Of a stretch of DNA of 64,000 nt, positions 23,709-35,000 are shown in pieces. The position numbers and the translations under genes were made by a program. A model generated the notes under the pieces. It was given only the letters and a program-made list of their open reading frames with translations. It was not told where the DNA came from and ran no database searches. Within the stretch, counting starts at the first letter, position 1; each line of letters opens with the position of its first letter. Source of the stretch: Mucilaginibacter celer (lineage in GTDB: Bacteria > Bacteroidota > Bacteroidia > Sphingobacteriales > Sphingobacteriaceae); NCBI RefSeq assembly GCF_003576455.2, contig NZ_CP032869.1, positions 992,001 to 1,056,000 of the forward strand. Direction: 5' to 3'.

Positions 23709-26416
23709 CCGATCAGTTAACCATACCCAAAGAAATTGATACCAGCCTTGGGCCTGAGTACAATACCCTGCGCACCGAGGGCATGCAGCACATCCGCGAC
23801 CTCGCCAGCGCCATCTGGACGGATTATAACGTGCACGATCCGGGCATCACCACGCTCGAGATGCTGTGCTACGCCCTTACCGATCTTAACTATCGCATCA
23901 CCCTGCCGGTAGAAAACATAGTTGCTGTTGACCATGACAACACCACCAGCATGCACCGGCAATTTCTATCGGCCATTAAAATATTACCAACCTACCCGGT
24001 TACCGCCGATGATTACCGCCAGCTTTTTGTGCGGATTGATGGGGTACGCAATGCCTGGATAAAAAAATCACCGCACAGTATAATCGCCAATTATAAACAA
24101 CCGGATGGTAAAGCTTTACTGCGCTACGCCAAACCCGCAGAAGCTGCAAAAAGCGGTGAAGAAGTGAAATTTGATCTGAAAGGCATCAACGATATCCTGA
24201 TAGATTTTGAAGATTTTCCCGAATTGGAAGGTGATGAAACCAAAATAAAAGCCAGGCAGGATGGCATCATCAAACAAATAAAATCGGTTTATCACTATTT
24301 CCGCGAGTTGTGCGAAGATCTTGACCAGGTTAAAGCCGTTGATAAACAGGAAATAGTGGTTTGTGCCGAGATAGAGCTGCAACCCCAGGCCGATCCGGAA
24401 ATGATCTGGGCGCAGATCATGTTCAACATCGAGCAGTATTTAACACCCGATATCCGCTTTTACCTATTGCAGGAATTGTTGGACAAAGGCATGCAGCCCG
24501 ACGAGATATTTGAAGGCCCGGTAATGGATTTTGCCAACCTGCAAGGCATCGATACCCAGTTTGCTAAACAGGGTTTTATTATCCCTGCCGAGCTTGCCGC
24601 TTCGCAATTGCGTACCGAAGTCCGCCTGTCTGATCTATACCGTATCATTATGGAGATTGACGGCGTGCGGCTGGTAAAACGCATCTCATTCGGTTTCTGC
24701 GGATGTACCGCGCCGCAGAGTGAGGTAGCCGATAAAATCTACAAATCAAACGAATGGCTGCTTTGCGTAGCCGCCGGGTATAAACCGGTGCTTTGCGAAA
24801 CCAACTCATCCTTCACTTTTTATAAAGATGTTGTCCCCATCGAACTAAAACAAAACGAAGCCGATGCCGACCTGGATAAACTCCGCAAGGATTGGCAGGA
24901 AAGCGTTGAAGCGAAAAAAATAGTTGACCTGCCCGTACCCGAAGGCGATTACCGCGACATAGGCCACTACGAAACCCTGCAAAACCAGTTCCCCGAAAAC
25001 TATGGCGTCTCGCCGCTGGGCTTATCAGACACCGCCACTACCGAGCAACGCTCGCTGGCGCTGCAACTGAAAGCTTACCTGTTATTTTATGATCAGGTGC
25101 TGGCTAACTATTTCGCTCAGTTATCAAACGCCAGGGTGCTTTTAACAGCCGATGACAGCATCCGCAAAACCTATTTCGGCAACGTAGTGAACAGCGTGCG
25201 CGATGCTGATAAAATTGTAGAGGGCTACGCGCAATGGCAGCAAATGGTTGATGGTGTGATTACCGATATACGCCAGGACAACTATCCCGAAAGGAAAAAC
25301 AAATTTTTGGATCATTTACTGGCCCGCTTTGCCGAGCAGTTTAACGAGTACGTATTTTTAATGTACCGTATTTATGGCGAGGATTACCAGCGCAACATCA
25401 TCAGGCATAAAGTAAAGTTTTTGAAAGACTACGACCAGATGAGCATTTGCCGCGGCGCCGGGATGGACCTCTACAACACCAAAACCACCGATGAGCAACT
25501 GGTAAACGTATCGGGCATGGAAAAACGCATCTCTATGCAATTGGGCTTCTCTAACTATAAAATGCAGCAACTGGCCGTTGAAGATTACCTGCTCTTTAAA
25601 TCGGATGCTACTCATTACAACTGGACTATCTCGCAGCTGGGCGTGGTGAAATTTAAAGGCAATGCCAATTTTTCCAAAGAGATTGATGCCTATGAAGATC
25701 TGGGCCTGGTATCTGTTCTGGCTTGCGATAGGGAAAATTACCGCTTAAGTCCGGGTGCTACGGCAGGCAAATATGTTTACAACATTGCCAACGCGAAGGG
25801 TACGCTGCTTACTAATAATGATATGGAGTTTAGCGCCGCGGCTATTGAAACCGAGATTGCCTACATCATCAAATTTATGCAGAACGATTTTAAGATGGAG
25901 GGCATGTACGTGATTGAAAACATCCTGCTTCGCCCGCCATTTGATTACGCCGGCGATGATAAAACCAATCACCAGTTTATGCCGGTTTGCCTTGATCCCA
26001 ACGGCGAGTTCTGTAAACCGCTTGATCCGTATTCGTTCCGCGTTTGTGTGGTATTGCCGGGCTACAGCGTAAGGCTGCGTGATACCGCGTTCCGGGCCTA
26101 TGCCGAGCGGCTGATCCGTACTGAAACACCCGCGCATATCTTACCAAGGATTTGCTTTATCGGCCACGACCAGATGGTGGATTTTGAAAAGCTTTACAAA
26201 GAATGGCTTGCCGCCAAACATATAGCCGTAAGCACCGATACCTCGATGGACCCGGTACTGAACAGCAAATTTATCGACCTGATAGAAAAACTGTACACCG
26301 TTTACCAGCAGGGCCAGCTAAGCGATTGCGACGATGATACCCAGGAAACCAACCCGATCATATTGAATAAAACCAGCCTTGGCACCTTGCAGGGTGGTAC
26401 AAATAAAAACAGTTAA
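23705..26416 (+). CDS. baseplate wedge protein (Afp12/Pvc12-like)
   Basis: A 903-aa partner of the preceding wedge protein. Family hallmark near the start: IRDLASAIWTDYNVHDPGITTLEMLCYALTDLNYRI (about 27-62), then two further repeats of a baseplate fold and a C-terminal IENILLRPPFDY...CVVLPGYSVRLRDTAFRAYAERLIRTETPAHILPRICFI, typical of these proteins. The ATG at 23705 overlaps the upstream stop as ATGA, suggesting coupling; ATG at 23699 would add two residues. Confidence 0.88.
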   Translation: MTDQLTIPKEIDTSLGPEYNTLRTEGMQHIRDLASAIWTDYNVHDPGITTLEMLCYALTDLNYRITLPVENIVAVDHDNTTSMHRQFLSAIKILPTYPVTADDYRQLFVRIDGVRNAWIKKSPHSIIANYKQPDGKALLRYAKPAEAAKSGEEVKFDLKGINDILIDFEDFPELEGDETKIKARQDGIIKQIKSVYHYFRELCEDLDQVKAVDKQEIVVCAEIELQPQADPEMIWAQIMFNIEQYLTPDIRFYLLQELLDKGMQPDEIFEGPVMDFANLQGIDTQFAKQGFIIPAELAASQLRTEVRLSDLYRIIMEIDGVRLVKRISFGFCGCTAPQSEVADKIYKSNEWLLCVAAGYKPVLCETNSSFTFYKDVVPIELKQNEADADLDKLRKDWQESVEAKKIVDLPVPEGDYRDIGHYETLQNQFPENYGVSPLGLSDTATTEQRSLALQLKAYLLFYDQVLANYFAQLSNARVLLTADDSIRKTYFGNVVNSVRDADKIVEGYAQWQQMVDGVITDIRQDNYPERKNKFLDHLLARFAEQFNEYVFLMYRIYGEDYQRNIIRHKVKFLKDYDQMSICRGAGMDLYNTKTTDEQLVNVSGMEKRISMQLGFSNYKMQQLAVEDYLLFKSDATHYNWTISQLGVVKFKGNANFSKEIDAYEDLGLVSVLACDRENYRLSPGATAGKYVYNIANAKGTLLTNNDMEFSAAAIETEIAYIIKFMQNDFKMEGMYVIENILLRPPFDYAGDDKTNHQFMPVCLDPNGEFCKPLDPYSFRVCVVLPGYSVRLRDTAFRAYAERLIRTETPAHILPRICFIGHDQMVDFEKLYKEWLAAKHIAVSTDTSMDPVLNSKFIDLIEKLYTVYQQGQLSDCDDDTQETNPIILNKTSLGTLQGGTNKNS

Positions 26417-26434
26417 AACCTAAATGAAAAAGCC

Positions 26435-29400
26435 ATGCCTCCAGTAACCAACATAAAGCTTACCGATATCACTTTAGAGTATAACTCCTTTGTTGATAGC
26501 CAGGTGCTTACCGCCAAGCAGTTAAATGATATTGTAGATTTTTTTGAAGATCAGCAGCGCCTTACCCGTACCTGCTTAATAGGGGTGGGCCTGGTATGCG
26601 GTTTAAGTTTTAAAGGCGATGCCAATGGCATTACCGTCTGCAAAGGCTGCGGCGTAACCACTGATGGCGACCTGCTGTACCTGCCCGAAACCGTTTACAA
26701 AAACTTCAGGGCTTATGATAATTCGCTTATTAAATACCCGCCATTTTATCCCCTGGGTACAGATAGTGCCCAGATGGATTTATGGGAGTTGGTTGCTGCC
26801 GATGATAAAGGAGCGTTCCCGGCAGATAGCAGTCCGCTTACCACTTTTAAAACCAAAACCGGTAACGAGCTTTTAGAAATGTATGGTTTGCTGTATCTGG
26901 AATACTACTCCAAAGACCCCGATGCCTGTACCGCGATAGATTGCGATAACCAGGGCCGCAAACAGGTGGCGCGGCCAAAAGTGCTGCTGGTATCGCAGGC
27001 CAACATGAACCAGATTATTGAGCAAAGCGGGTCGGAGGTTATTTATGATGATATTTATAAAAAGTACTTCAACGCCTATAATTCGTATATCGATGCGCCG
27101 GTACTGGCCGCCCGCCGGGTGTTTTTAAACTCGCAAAATATAGCCTCATCATCAACACTTACAGCGGCTTTTGCCAATACGGCCAAAAACGGTGCATCGG
27201 CATTGGTGAACGCCATCAAATCATTGTACGGCACTTTCAAGTTTGTGCTCGATCCGCAGTCGGCTTATTCTATAGATGGTATTGCCGCTATCATTAATGC
27301 CACCTTGAGTATTTCAACCGCGCCGTTGCAGGCTCAGTACCTGTACGATTTTTATAAGGATCTGTTAGCCACCTATAATGAGTTGCGCGCCTTGCTGGTT
27401 GACATTGTTTACCAGTGTTGCCCTAATATTTACGCTTTTCCTAAGCATATTATGCTGGGGGCATTAACAGCTACGCCAACCGCAAGGCCAACGGCATATC
27501 GTCACCGGTTTTACGCCTCGCCTGCGGTGAGTGTCAACCGCGAGAAACTGAACGCGGCTATCAACCTGTTGGATAGGTTGAGCATCATGAGCAGTGCCTT
27601 TGCGCCATCGGCAAACGCGGGCGTAAAAATTACCCCATCGGTTGATAACAGCAAACCTGTTGAAGCAAGGGCTATCCCTTTTTATTACGGTAAAACTGTG
27701 GCCCTCGCCCAAAAATGGAGCTATAGCCGTTGGCTGCAAGGTACCGATAAACTGATATTAGGCTATAACGCCAGCCAGTATTCTCCGGCTAACGACGCGG
27801 TGGTGAACCCTTTAAGTTATTCGATTGACGGCAATAACTTTTTCAGGATAGAGGGGCACATTGGTAAAACGTATACCGATGCCATGGAAGCGGTAGAAAA
27901 GATCAGAACGGAAACCAATTTGCCTTTTGATGTGGCCGCCATTCGCCTGGGCAATGTAACACTTGATGATATCGACATAAACGATTATGCCTGCCAGTTT
28001 AACGATCTGGAGGCGACACTGCGCGCTTTCCAGGCCGAACAAAACTGCCTTTATGGCGATGTGAGCCAGTTTTTTTCAAGCTTCAATACCAAAACCGGTT
28101 ATGCCGTAGCCAAAGAGGTAAAATACGAAATACAGGGCCAGGTACTTGAATTTGCCAACGAAGAAGAAGCGGCTGCGCCCGTTGTTACGGAAAAGCGCGC
28201 AGCCAAGGCAGAGGACACCGGTGCGCAACCTGCTGCTGCCCAGCAGGAGGTAACTACCGGGTATGCCATCAATAAAAAGTATGTGATGGATGGCGGTATC
28301 GACGCGGTTGATAACAATATTAATAAAGTGCAGGGTGCCCTGGGCTCGTATATTGATCTCATCCGGCAGAAGGGAGCGGTTAGTATATCAGATTATGCCC
28401 AGGCCGTTGGCGTACTTGTTGATGTTTCGCAAACAGGTTCGTACGAGCAGGCTATAGCGGTTGATATCCCTATCCGGATGATCGCCGGAACACGCAACAT
28501 CAGCCAATGGCTGCCCGACAGGCTGGTGGATATTGACGAAGACACCATCGATAACTTTACCGCCAAATTGGACGAACTGTGCGACGAAGTAAGATCGGCA
28601 GCCAAAAAAAGCCGCGAAATATTTGCCAAGCCCGATTATGTGCGCAAAGGTTATGAAGACGACTATGAGTTGCAACTATGGCGCTTATCAGAAAACTGTT
28701 GCGCCGGCCAGGCATTGGCCGTGATATTAAAAGAGATACAAGACCGCAAAACCAAGCTGCTGCAACAGCTTACTTTCGCGGCATACTCGGCCAGTCATAC
28801 CGGTTTGGAGCATTTGGCCGGGGTACCTGCCGGGGGCACTTTTGTAATGGTGTATGCCGCTACTGCGAATACACCTAAGCCCACCACGGCTCCGGATAAA
28901 CGCTTTGGAGATGAGCGGTTTTCGCCCTTGCAAGACGACAAACGCTTTGTTAAAGGCTTTGAGGATGATAGGGACATGATGGAGTATGTAGCGAAAAATG
29001 TAGATTATGAGGATATACCGGATGCGATAAAATACTACGAAAACCTATCCAAACGGAGATATAACCCCAAAAACGAAGCCGTTATAATTGCAAAAACGCA
29101 GGAACTGGCGAGGAGGTACGGCAAGGAAAGGGAGGTAGCCGCCACCCCCGATGTACCCGTGGATGTGGTATTTGCTGATTTCTGCCTGCCATATATGTGC
29201 TGTTCGGATTGCCCGCCGGTGGGCTTTATTATGCCTAAGCCGCAGGTTGGTTTGAGCCTGCCTAAAGCCGTGGCCTGCTCGGATGAAGGTTTGTTGCCGT
29301 TTAAGGTAAGTCCTGTTGATGGTATTATTAAAGCCTCGGCCGGTTTTGAGGATACTGTGGTGAGTAAAGAGGGGGATAAGATCACCTACTTTGATACCAC

Positions 29401-30451
29401 CAAAGTTAAAGACGGCTCATTTGGCCAGGCCATTAAGTTCACCGTGAACGAACAGCCAACCGAATGTACCATCACCGTATTTAAACACCCCGAAGTTACG
29501 CCAACTGCCGATCCGAGCGATACCACCAGCTATGCCGTTTACATCCGCCTGGGGGCAGATACCAACCAAAAAGAAGGTGATTCGTTTGCTTACACCTGGA
29601 CATTGCCTGATGGGCAGGTACATGCCAACCTAACTTCGCCGGATGATTTGGCGATATTACAGTACGATTTTCTCCGTAAAAACTTCCCTGATGGTAAAAT
29701 TACCTTTAAACTTTCGGTAACCAATCACGATTGTACCGATACTAAAACGGTTGATTATACGGTAGAGATTCCGGAAGAACCTGTTGTGCTGCAACTGGAT
29801 AAGGGCGAAGTATGCTCGGACGAGGGGAACGTGAACTTTACAACCGTACAGCCCGAAGGTGGTATAGTTACCTCCAAAACTTTGGGCGAGCAGGTGAAAT
29901 TACTGGGTAGCCAATGGGTTGTGGATCCATCCAAAGGTCCGTTCGAGAAAAAGATAAGCGACTTTATGGTGAATGATAAACCCGCGCCAGATTGCGCCAT
30001 CCTGATCCACGAGCACCCGGTTGCTGCCTTTGAATATAAAGTGGTTACGGATGCGGCCAAGGGAGTGGCTACGGTAACGCTTACCAACAAAACGGCTAAT
30101 GCAGCGAATTTCAAATTTATCTGGCAGTTTGATGATGGCACAACCAGCACCGAAGTTAACATGGTGAAAACATTCCCGATGGCTAATTATCCGCGCGGCC
30201 GCAATACCACCATTATACTTACCGCTATTAACGGCAAGTTTGATAAATGCCGCTCAACCTTTAACCCGGGGCCGATAGCACTGCCTGCCGGCATAAGCCA
30301 AACCTTTGTTACCCGTTTACCTGCAAGTGAAACAACCATCCAGGATCCGGCACCAAAACTTACGGTAAAACAAGACCCGACAATAAAAGCGGAGACAACC
30401 CCAAAGATCGATCCCACAACAATCAAAAAAGATCCGGGAGCAACCAAATAA
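26435..30451 (+). CDS. large PKD-domain protein, candidate eCIS fibre or baseplate appendage
   Basis: A 1338-aa protein. Its N-terminus (FVDSQVLTAKQLNDIVDFFEDQQRLTRTCLIGVGLVCGL, 16-54) follows the 'F.G..LTA..L......Y....R.....L.G.G.V.GL' pattern seen in proteins bolted to baseplates. The middle is mostly unassigned. A Cys-rich patch CLPYMCCSDCPP lies near 917, then two related beta units each starting (A/V)CSDEG (about 947 and 1126) and one PKD-like domain (FKFIWQFDDGTTSTEVNMVKTF, about 1228). The tail is Thr/Lys/Pro repeats with DPT/KxDP. No other tail-fibre gene is seen, so I infer a receptor-binding or adhesive role. Confidence 0.65.
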   Translation: MPPVTNIKLTDITLEYNSFVDSQVLTAKQLNDIVDFFEDQQRLTRTCLIGVGLVCGLSFKGDANGITVCKGCGVTTDGDLLYLPETVYKNFRAYDNSLIKYPPFYPLGTDSAQMDLWELVAADDKGAFPADSSPLTTFKTKTGNELLEMYGLLYLEYYSKDPDACTAIDCDNQGRKQVARPKVLLVSQANMNQIIEQSGSEVIYDDIYKKYFNAYNSYIDAPVLAARRVFLNSQNIASSSTLTAAFANTAKNGASALVNAIKSLYGTFKFVLDPQSAYSIDGIAAIINATLSISTAPLQAQYLYDFYKDLLATYNELRALLVDIVYQCCPNIYAFPKHIMLGALTATPTARPTAYRHRFYASPAVSVNREKLNAAINLLDRLSIMSSAFAPSANAGVKITPSVDNSKPVEARAIPFYYGKTVALAQKWSYSRWLQGTDKLILGYNASQYSPANDAVVNPLSYSIDGNNFFRIEGHIGKTYTDAMEAVEKIRTETNLPFDVAAIRLGNVTLDDIDINDYACQFNDLEATLRAFQAEQNCLYGDVSQFFSSFNTKTGYAVAKEVKYEIQGQVLEFANEEEAAAPVVTEKRAAKAEDTGAQPAAAQQEVTTGYAINKKYVMDGGIDAVDNNINKVQGALGSYIDLIRQKGAVSISDYAQAVGVLVDVSQTGSYEQAIAVDIPIRMIAGTRNISQWLPDRLVDIDEDTIDNFTAKLDELCDEVRSAAKKSREIFAKPDYVRKGYEDDYELQLWRLSENCCAGQALAVILKEIQDRKTKLLQQLTFAAYSASHTGLEHLAGVPAGGTFVMVYAATANTPKPTTAPDKRFGDERFSPLQDDKRFVKGFEDDRDMMEYVAKNVDYEDIPDAIKYYENLSKRRYNPKNEAVIIAKTQELARRYGKEREVAATPDVPVDVVFADFCLPYMCCSDCPPVGFIMPKPQVGLSLPKAVACSDEGLLPFKVSPVDGIIKASAGFEDTVVSKEGDKITYFDTTKVKDGSFGQAIKFTVNEQPTECTITVFKHPEVTPTADPSDTTSYAVYIRLGADTNQKEGDSFAYTWTLPDGQVHANLTSPDDLAILQYDFLRKNFPDGKITFKLSVTNHDCTDTKTVDYTVEIPEEPVVLQLDKGEVCSDEGNVNFTTVQPEGGIVTSKTLGEQVKLLGSQWVVDPSKGPFEKKISDFMVNDKPAPDCAILIHEHPVAAFEYKVVTDAAKGVATVTLTNKTANAANFKFIWQFDDGTTSTEVNMVKTFPMANYPRGRNTTIILTAINGKFDKCRSTFNPGPIALPAGISQTFVTRLPASETTIQDPAPKLTVKQDPTIKAETTPKIDPTTIKKDPGATK

Positions 30452-30459
30452 TATAAGCA

Positions 30460-32034
30460 ATGGGCAAGGGTAAACATATCATCCATAAGCTGGTACTGCA
30501 AATTGAAGTGCCGCGGCGTAATACTGCCCAACAGGTGCAGGACGATGCCGTACGCCACTTTGAGCAGGTACTGTTGAAGCAACTGCAAAAACTGCTGGAT
30601 GAAATGGATGTGCCCGGCCACGTGCTGATAGATAAAATAGACCTCGACCTCGGTTCGGGGAAGCTGGAAACTGTTTTTGAGCAGCTAACAGCAAGCCTTG
30701 GCAAGGCGCTTGATCCGGTGGTAAATCCTTCGGCATTACCCAGTAACGAAGAGGAAGAAGCAGAGATCCTACACCTTACACTAACCGAAGAGCAAAAGGC
30801 ATTTAATGTGTTTATGCATTTTATCAGCACCGGCAGGTTGCCCTGGTACGCAGCTACGGATACCGATTGGCTGCAACAGGAAGCGCTGTGGTTTAGTAAC
30901 CTATTATCGGTTTTAGTAAGAGATAGTGTTTCAAAATCAAAACTGATCAGGCTGTTTAATGCCTCATCAGTAGCCCTGAGCAGGTTGTTTAAGCAATTTG
31001 ATATAGTATCTGTAAAAAAACTAATTGTTGTTTTATTGGCGATAGATGAGCAACAGGTACAGAAAACCGTTGAAGCAATTGCACAGCAAATCCGGTTAAT
31101 TGTTAGGGGAGAAGCGGGAGCGGATGAGCAGCAAACAATAGCTTTGTTAAAGGATGATAGCGGGAACGATAAAGAGAGTGATAAAAACAACCAGGGGGAG
31201 AATGACCCTATATCAATCGGGCATAAAAAAGCCGGTACAAATCTGAATTTTGAGCAGGCTGAATTATCTGAAGTTATTGAAAAAACGCTTCTTGCGCTTT
31301 GGCTCCGTATGGGTACCACTTCTCTTACCTCGGAAGGGTTGGGAAGCAAGATTGCGCTATTAATAATCGATCTGCTGCAAACATCAGCTCGGCCATCTAT
31401 ATCAAAACTGATTGAAATTGCCGATTCTGTAGTCAAAACAGAAACTCCATTACCGGCCTCTCCGCAGAAAAACAAACCAACACTAACTCCCCACAGGGAT
31501 GAGGAAACTAACCCGGTGCAAAAAGAAGACGAAGGCGGCATTTATGTAAGCCAGGCCGGTTTGGTGATCCTGCACCCGTTTTTAGAATACTTTTTTAAAG
31601 ATTTCGGTTTGTTGCAGGATAATGATTTCGTAGATCTGCCGGCGAGGCAACTGGCCGTTCACCTGTTGCATTACCTCGGTACTGGCAATACCAACGCTTT
31701 TGAATACGACTTGTATTTCGAAAAGTTTTTATGCCGATGGCCCGCAGATGAGCCCCTGGAGCGCGAAGTGGAAATCCCTCAAAGGATGCTTGAAGAAGGC
31801 GACAATATGCTGCGCACGGTAATTAAATACTGGAAAGCGCTGAAAAACACCTCGACTGAAGGCCTGCGCGAAGGTTTCCTGAACCGGAACGGAAAACTGA
31901 TAGAAGCCGAACAGCCCGCCCGATTGATTGTGGAACGGATGGATATGGATATCCTGCTATCAACCCTGCCCTGGGGAATGGGCGTAGTTAAATTACCATG
32001 GATGGTTGAACCTTTTTACGTGGAATGGCAATGA
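30460..32034 (+). CDS. eCIS tape measure protein (Afp14/Pvc14-like, CIS_TMP)
   Basis: A 524-aa protein with the start typical of the family, HIIHKLVLQIEVPRRN...LDEMDVPGHVLIDKIDLDLG (6-65), a long helical and variable middle (about 75-340), and a conserved C-terminal block GLVILHPFLEYFFKDFGLL ... ARQLAVHLLHYLGTG ... NGKLIEAEQPARLIVERMDMDILLSTLPWGM. Tape measures set tube length; at roughly 0.15 nm per residue for extended helix the tail would be well under 100 nm (rough inference). The end overlaps the DUF4157 gene. Confidence 0.85.
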   Translation: MGKGKHIIHKLVLQIEVPRRNTAQQVQDDAVRHFEQVLLKQLQKLLDEMDVPGHVLIDKIDLDLGSGKLETVFEQLTASLGKALDPVVNPSALPSNEEEEAEILHLTLTEEQKAFNVFMHFISTGRLPWYAATDTDWLQQEALWFSNLLSVLVRDSVSKSKLIRLFNASSVALSRLFKQFDIVSVKKLIVVLLAIDEQQVQKTVEAIAQQIRLIVRGEAGADEQQTIALLKDDSGNDKESDKNNQGENDPISIGHKKAGTNLNFEQAELSEVIEKTLLALWLRMGTTSLTSEGLGSKIALLIIDLLQTSARPSISKLIEIADSVVKTETPLPASPQKNKPTLTPHRDEETNPVQKEDEGGIYVSQAGLVILHPFLEYFFKDFGLLQDNDFVDLPARQLAVHLLHYLGTGNTNAFEYDLYFEKFLCRWPADEPLEREVEIPQRMLEEGDNMLRTVIKYWKALKNTSTEGLREGFLNRNGKLIEAEQPARLIVERMDMDILLSTLPWGMGVVKLPWMVEPFYVEWQ

Positions 32035-35000
32035 AAACACCGCAAAAGGCAGCACCCGCCAATACCAAACAAGCGCAACCCGGCAATCAGCAGGCTTCGA
32101 AAGATAATTTCTTTTCGGCCACGCATGAAGCCGAACAGGCCAAAGAGTCGCCTTTTTTTGAAGGTCCCCGCGTACAGCGCAAAATGACAGTTAACGAACC
32201 TGGCGATCATTTCGAAAAGCAAGCCGACCAGGTTGCCGATAAGGTCGTGCAACACATCAATCAGCCCAAAACACCAACTGCAACTGCTGCTGCCACTGCA
32301 ACTAATTCCACCCCTGCTACTGCAACTGCCACTGCTACTACCCCTGCAGTTCAAAAAAAGGAAGATAAAAAGGAAGATAGACAGGAAAAAGAGCAAAACA
32401 GCGGCGATAAGGAACTACAGCGCCGCCCCATTTTTGAAAGCGACGGCGACCCGAACGAGGGCAATACATTAAAACGCAGCAGCCAGGCCGCCGTGCCCGA
32501 CGTATCGCCTCAAACCCAGCAAAAAATTGAAAGCAGCAAAGGCGGTGGCGAACCGCTGCCCGCCAACACCCGCGAAGAAATGGAAGGCGCCATGGGTACG
32601 GATTTAAGCGCGGTACGCATCCATAACAACAGCGAGGCTGCCGGGTTGAGTAAAAACCTGCAGGCCCAGGCTTTTACTCATGGTAATGATATTTACTTTG
32701 ATTCGGGCAAGTATGATACGCAGAGTAAACAGGGCCAGCATTTGCTGGCGCATGAGGTGGCGCATACCGTGCAGCAAAGCGGTGGTGGGGTGCAGAAAAA
32801 GGCTATTCAACGGGCGCCAACCATGGGAGTAGCATCTCCGGTTATAGGAGCTGGTATCAAAGCAGATGCTGCCAATCCTATTAACACGCTTTCGCAGGCC
32901 ATCTTTATACCTTCCGTTCAAATTCCCGATCTGAAATATAATATGATGCCTTCAACAAGCAATTACACTTTCAGAAAGGTTAATGGCGGAGGAAAACATA
33001 TAGATGAATGGAACAAGATTGCGGCAACCGGAGGAACCTTTGCAACCGAGTTTGAAACTAAGCGGCAGACTGAGTTAGGTGCGGCGGCAACCTCTGCTAC
33101 GTATTTCTTAACATTGCCAAACGAAAAGAAAGGCACCTCTTTAAGCCATATTATTACCGGCGATGTGGCCGCTATTCAGGCCACCGCGGCGCGGCCATTT
33201 TGGGATGCAGCAGGTGCTAATGTAGATGGCGGTTATGATGTTGACCATAAAGTTGAAACGCAATTAGGCGGGGTGGATGGTACCGAGAACTTCTGGATGC
33301 TGGAATCGGCTACAAACCGGTCGTCGGGCTCAAAGATAGATAAAGAGCTTACTGCGAAAATAACATTGGCTTTATCAACAATGACGATGCCTGCCGGTCA
33401 AACTGCTCCTGATGTTGATACAATTCAAAAAACTTATGCAATTACTGTAGGTAGTTTTACCAAAGGCCTTCCTATTACCGGCCAGGGTAGGGGCTGGGAA
33501 AAAACCGAGATTCAAAATGGCGCGCATTTGAAAGGGCTTTCGTTCCTTTCAACTGCAGAGCAAAATAAATTCAAATTATCTGATGCGCACCGCCTGCAGT
33601 TAATCACCAGCGAAAGGTTTGGTGCGATGGACGGCATACAAGTCCCTTCGGGCACGGTGCAAACAGCAGGCGCCTCTTTTGATATCAAGGGCGTGCAGCG
33701 TAAATTCGGGGCAATAAGTACCAGGAGCGCGCACGTTGAAGTTAAAGATGTAAAGTACACGCACCAGGATCAGCCTGTTATCATGAGTACAGGATCAAAG
33801 GGAAGTGCCACCTTAGAGGCTTTTCAAAATAATGCTTTCTTAGCTCCTGTGGTGCTTGCTGATCATGAAATTACTCCTGTGCCTGGTATTTATGGTGGGC
33901 GTTTCAACAAGGCATCGCTCAAATCCAAGTTAAGCGCAGGGCTTACCGCCAAAGGTTTTAGTCCTATTACAATAGATGATATTGATCTCGATCCAGGCGC
34001 AGGTTTTGTTGGATTTGGTAAGATCAATACAGATGTGCCCTTCATTAAAGGCTCGGCCATTGATATCATATTTGATGCCGATGGGATCAAGATCAGAAAA
34101 GTATTTGATACCGGCGAGTTGAAGGTGCCTCCACCCTTTAAGGTAACCGCGTCATCGTTGGAGGTTTATGCTGCTACATCCGGAATCGGGGTGAAAGGCA
34201 TGGCCAATTTTGAAATAAAAGGTTTAGGAAAAGGTCAGGTGGGGGCCAAAGCTAATTCTGCGGGTGAGTTCGCGCTCGACGGATCTTTTGATTTCGATTC
34301 AAAAACTTTTAACCCGGCGCAAATAAAGGCATCATACGCAAATGGTGAGTTCAGCGCCTCAGGAGATATTGGCATTCCGGCAGGTAAAGTAAAGGGCTTA
34401 AAATCTGCACATATCAAAATTGATTATGCCAAAGGCGTTTTCAATGCTTCGGGCACCGCCGAACCGGATATCAAAGGCGTAAAAAGCGCCGAGATTCATG
34501 TTACTTACGCTAATGAAACACTGGTAATTGGCGGCAGCTTTGTGCTGGATGAAAACATCCCCGGTATCCAAAGCGGCAGCGGTTCGGTGGAGGTTACCCG
34601 CGGGCCTGATGAAATTTACCATGTTAAGGCCAATGGTATTGCCGTACCTAAAATACCAAAAATCAATTCGCAGCTTACCATCGCTTACGATGATGGGGCG
34701 TTAACCATCGAAGGCAAAGCGTCCTATACGGCCGAAAGGGTATCGGGCGATGTAACTGTAGGCGCAACAAACCGTGCCATTGCTGCCGACGGCACACCAT
34801 CGGGACCTGCCGGAGATAAGTTTACCGCTTATGGTTCGGGCAAATTAACCCTTAAAGTTACCGATTGGCTGCAGGCCTCGGCCAGTGTAAAAGTAACTCC
34901 GGCTGGGGAGATCGAAGTTGTGGGTAGGTTAGAGCTGCCATCGGCGGTTGATATCTTCCCGCAAAAATCTATCGATAAACAACTGTTTAAAGCGCCAACT

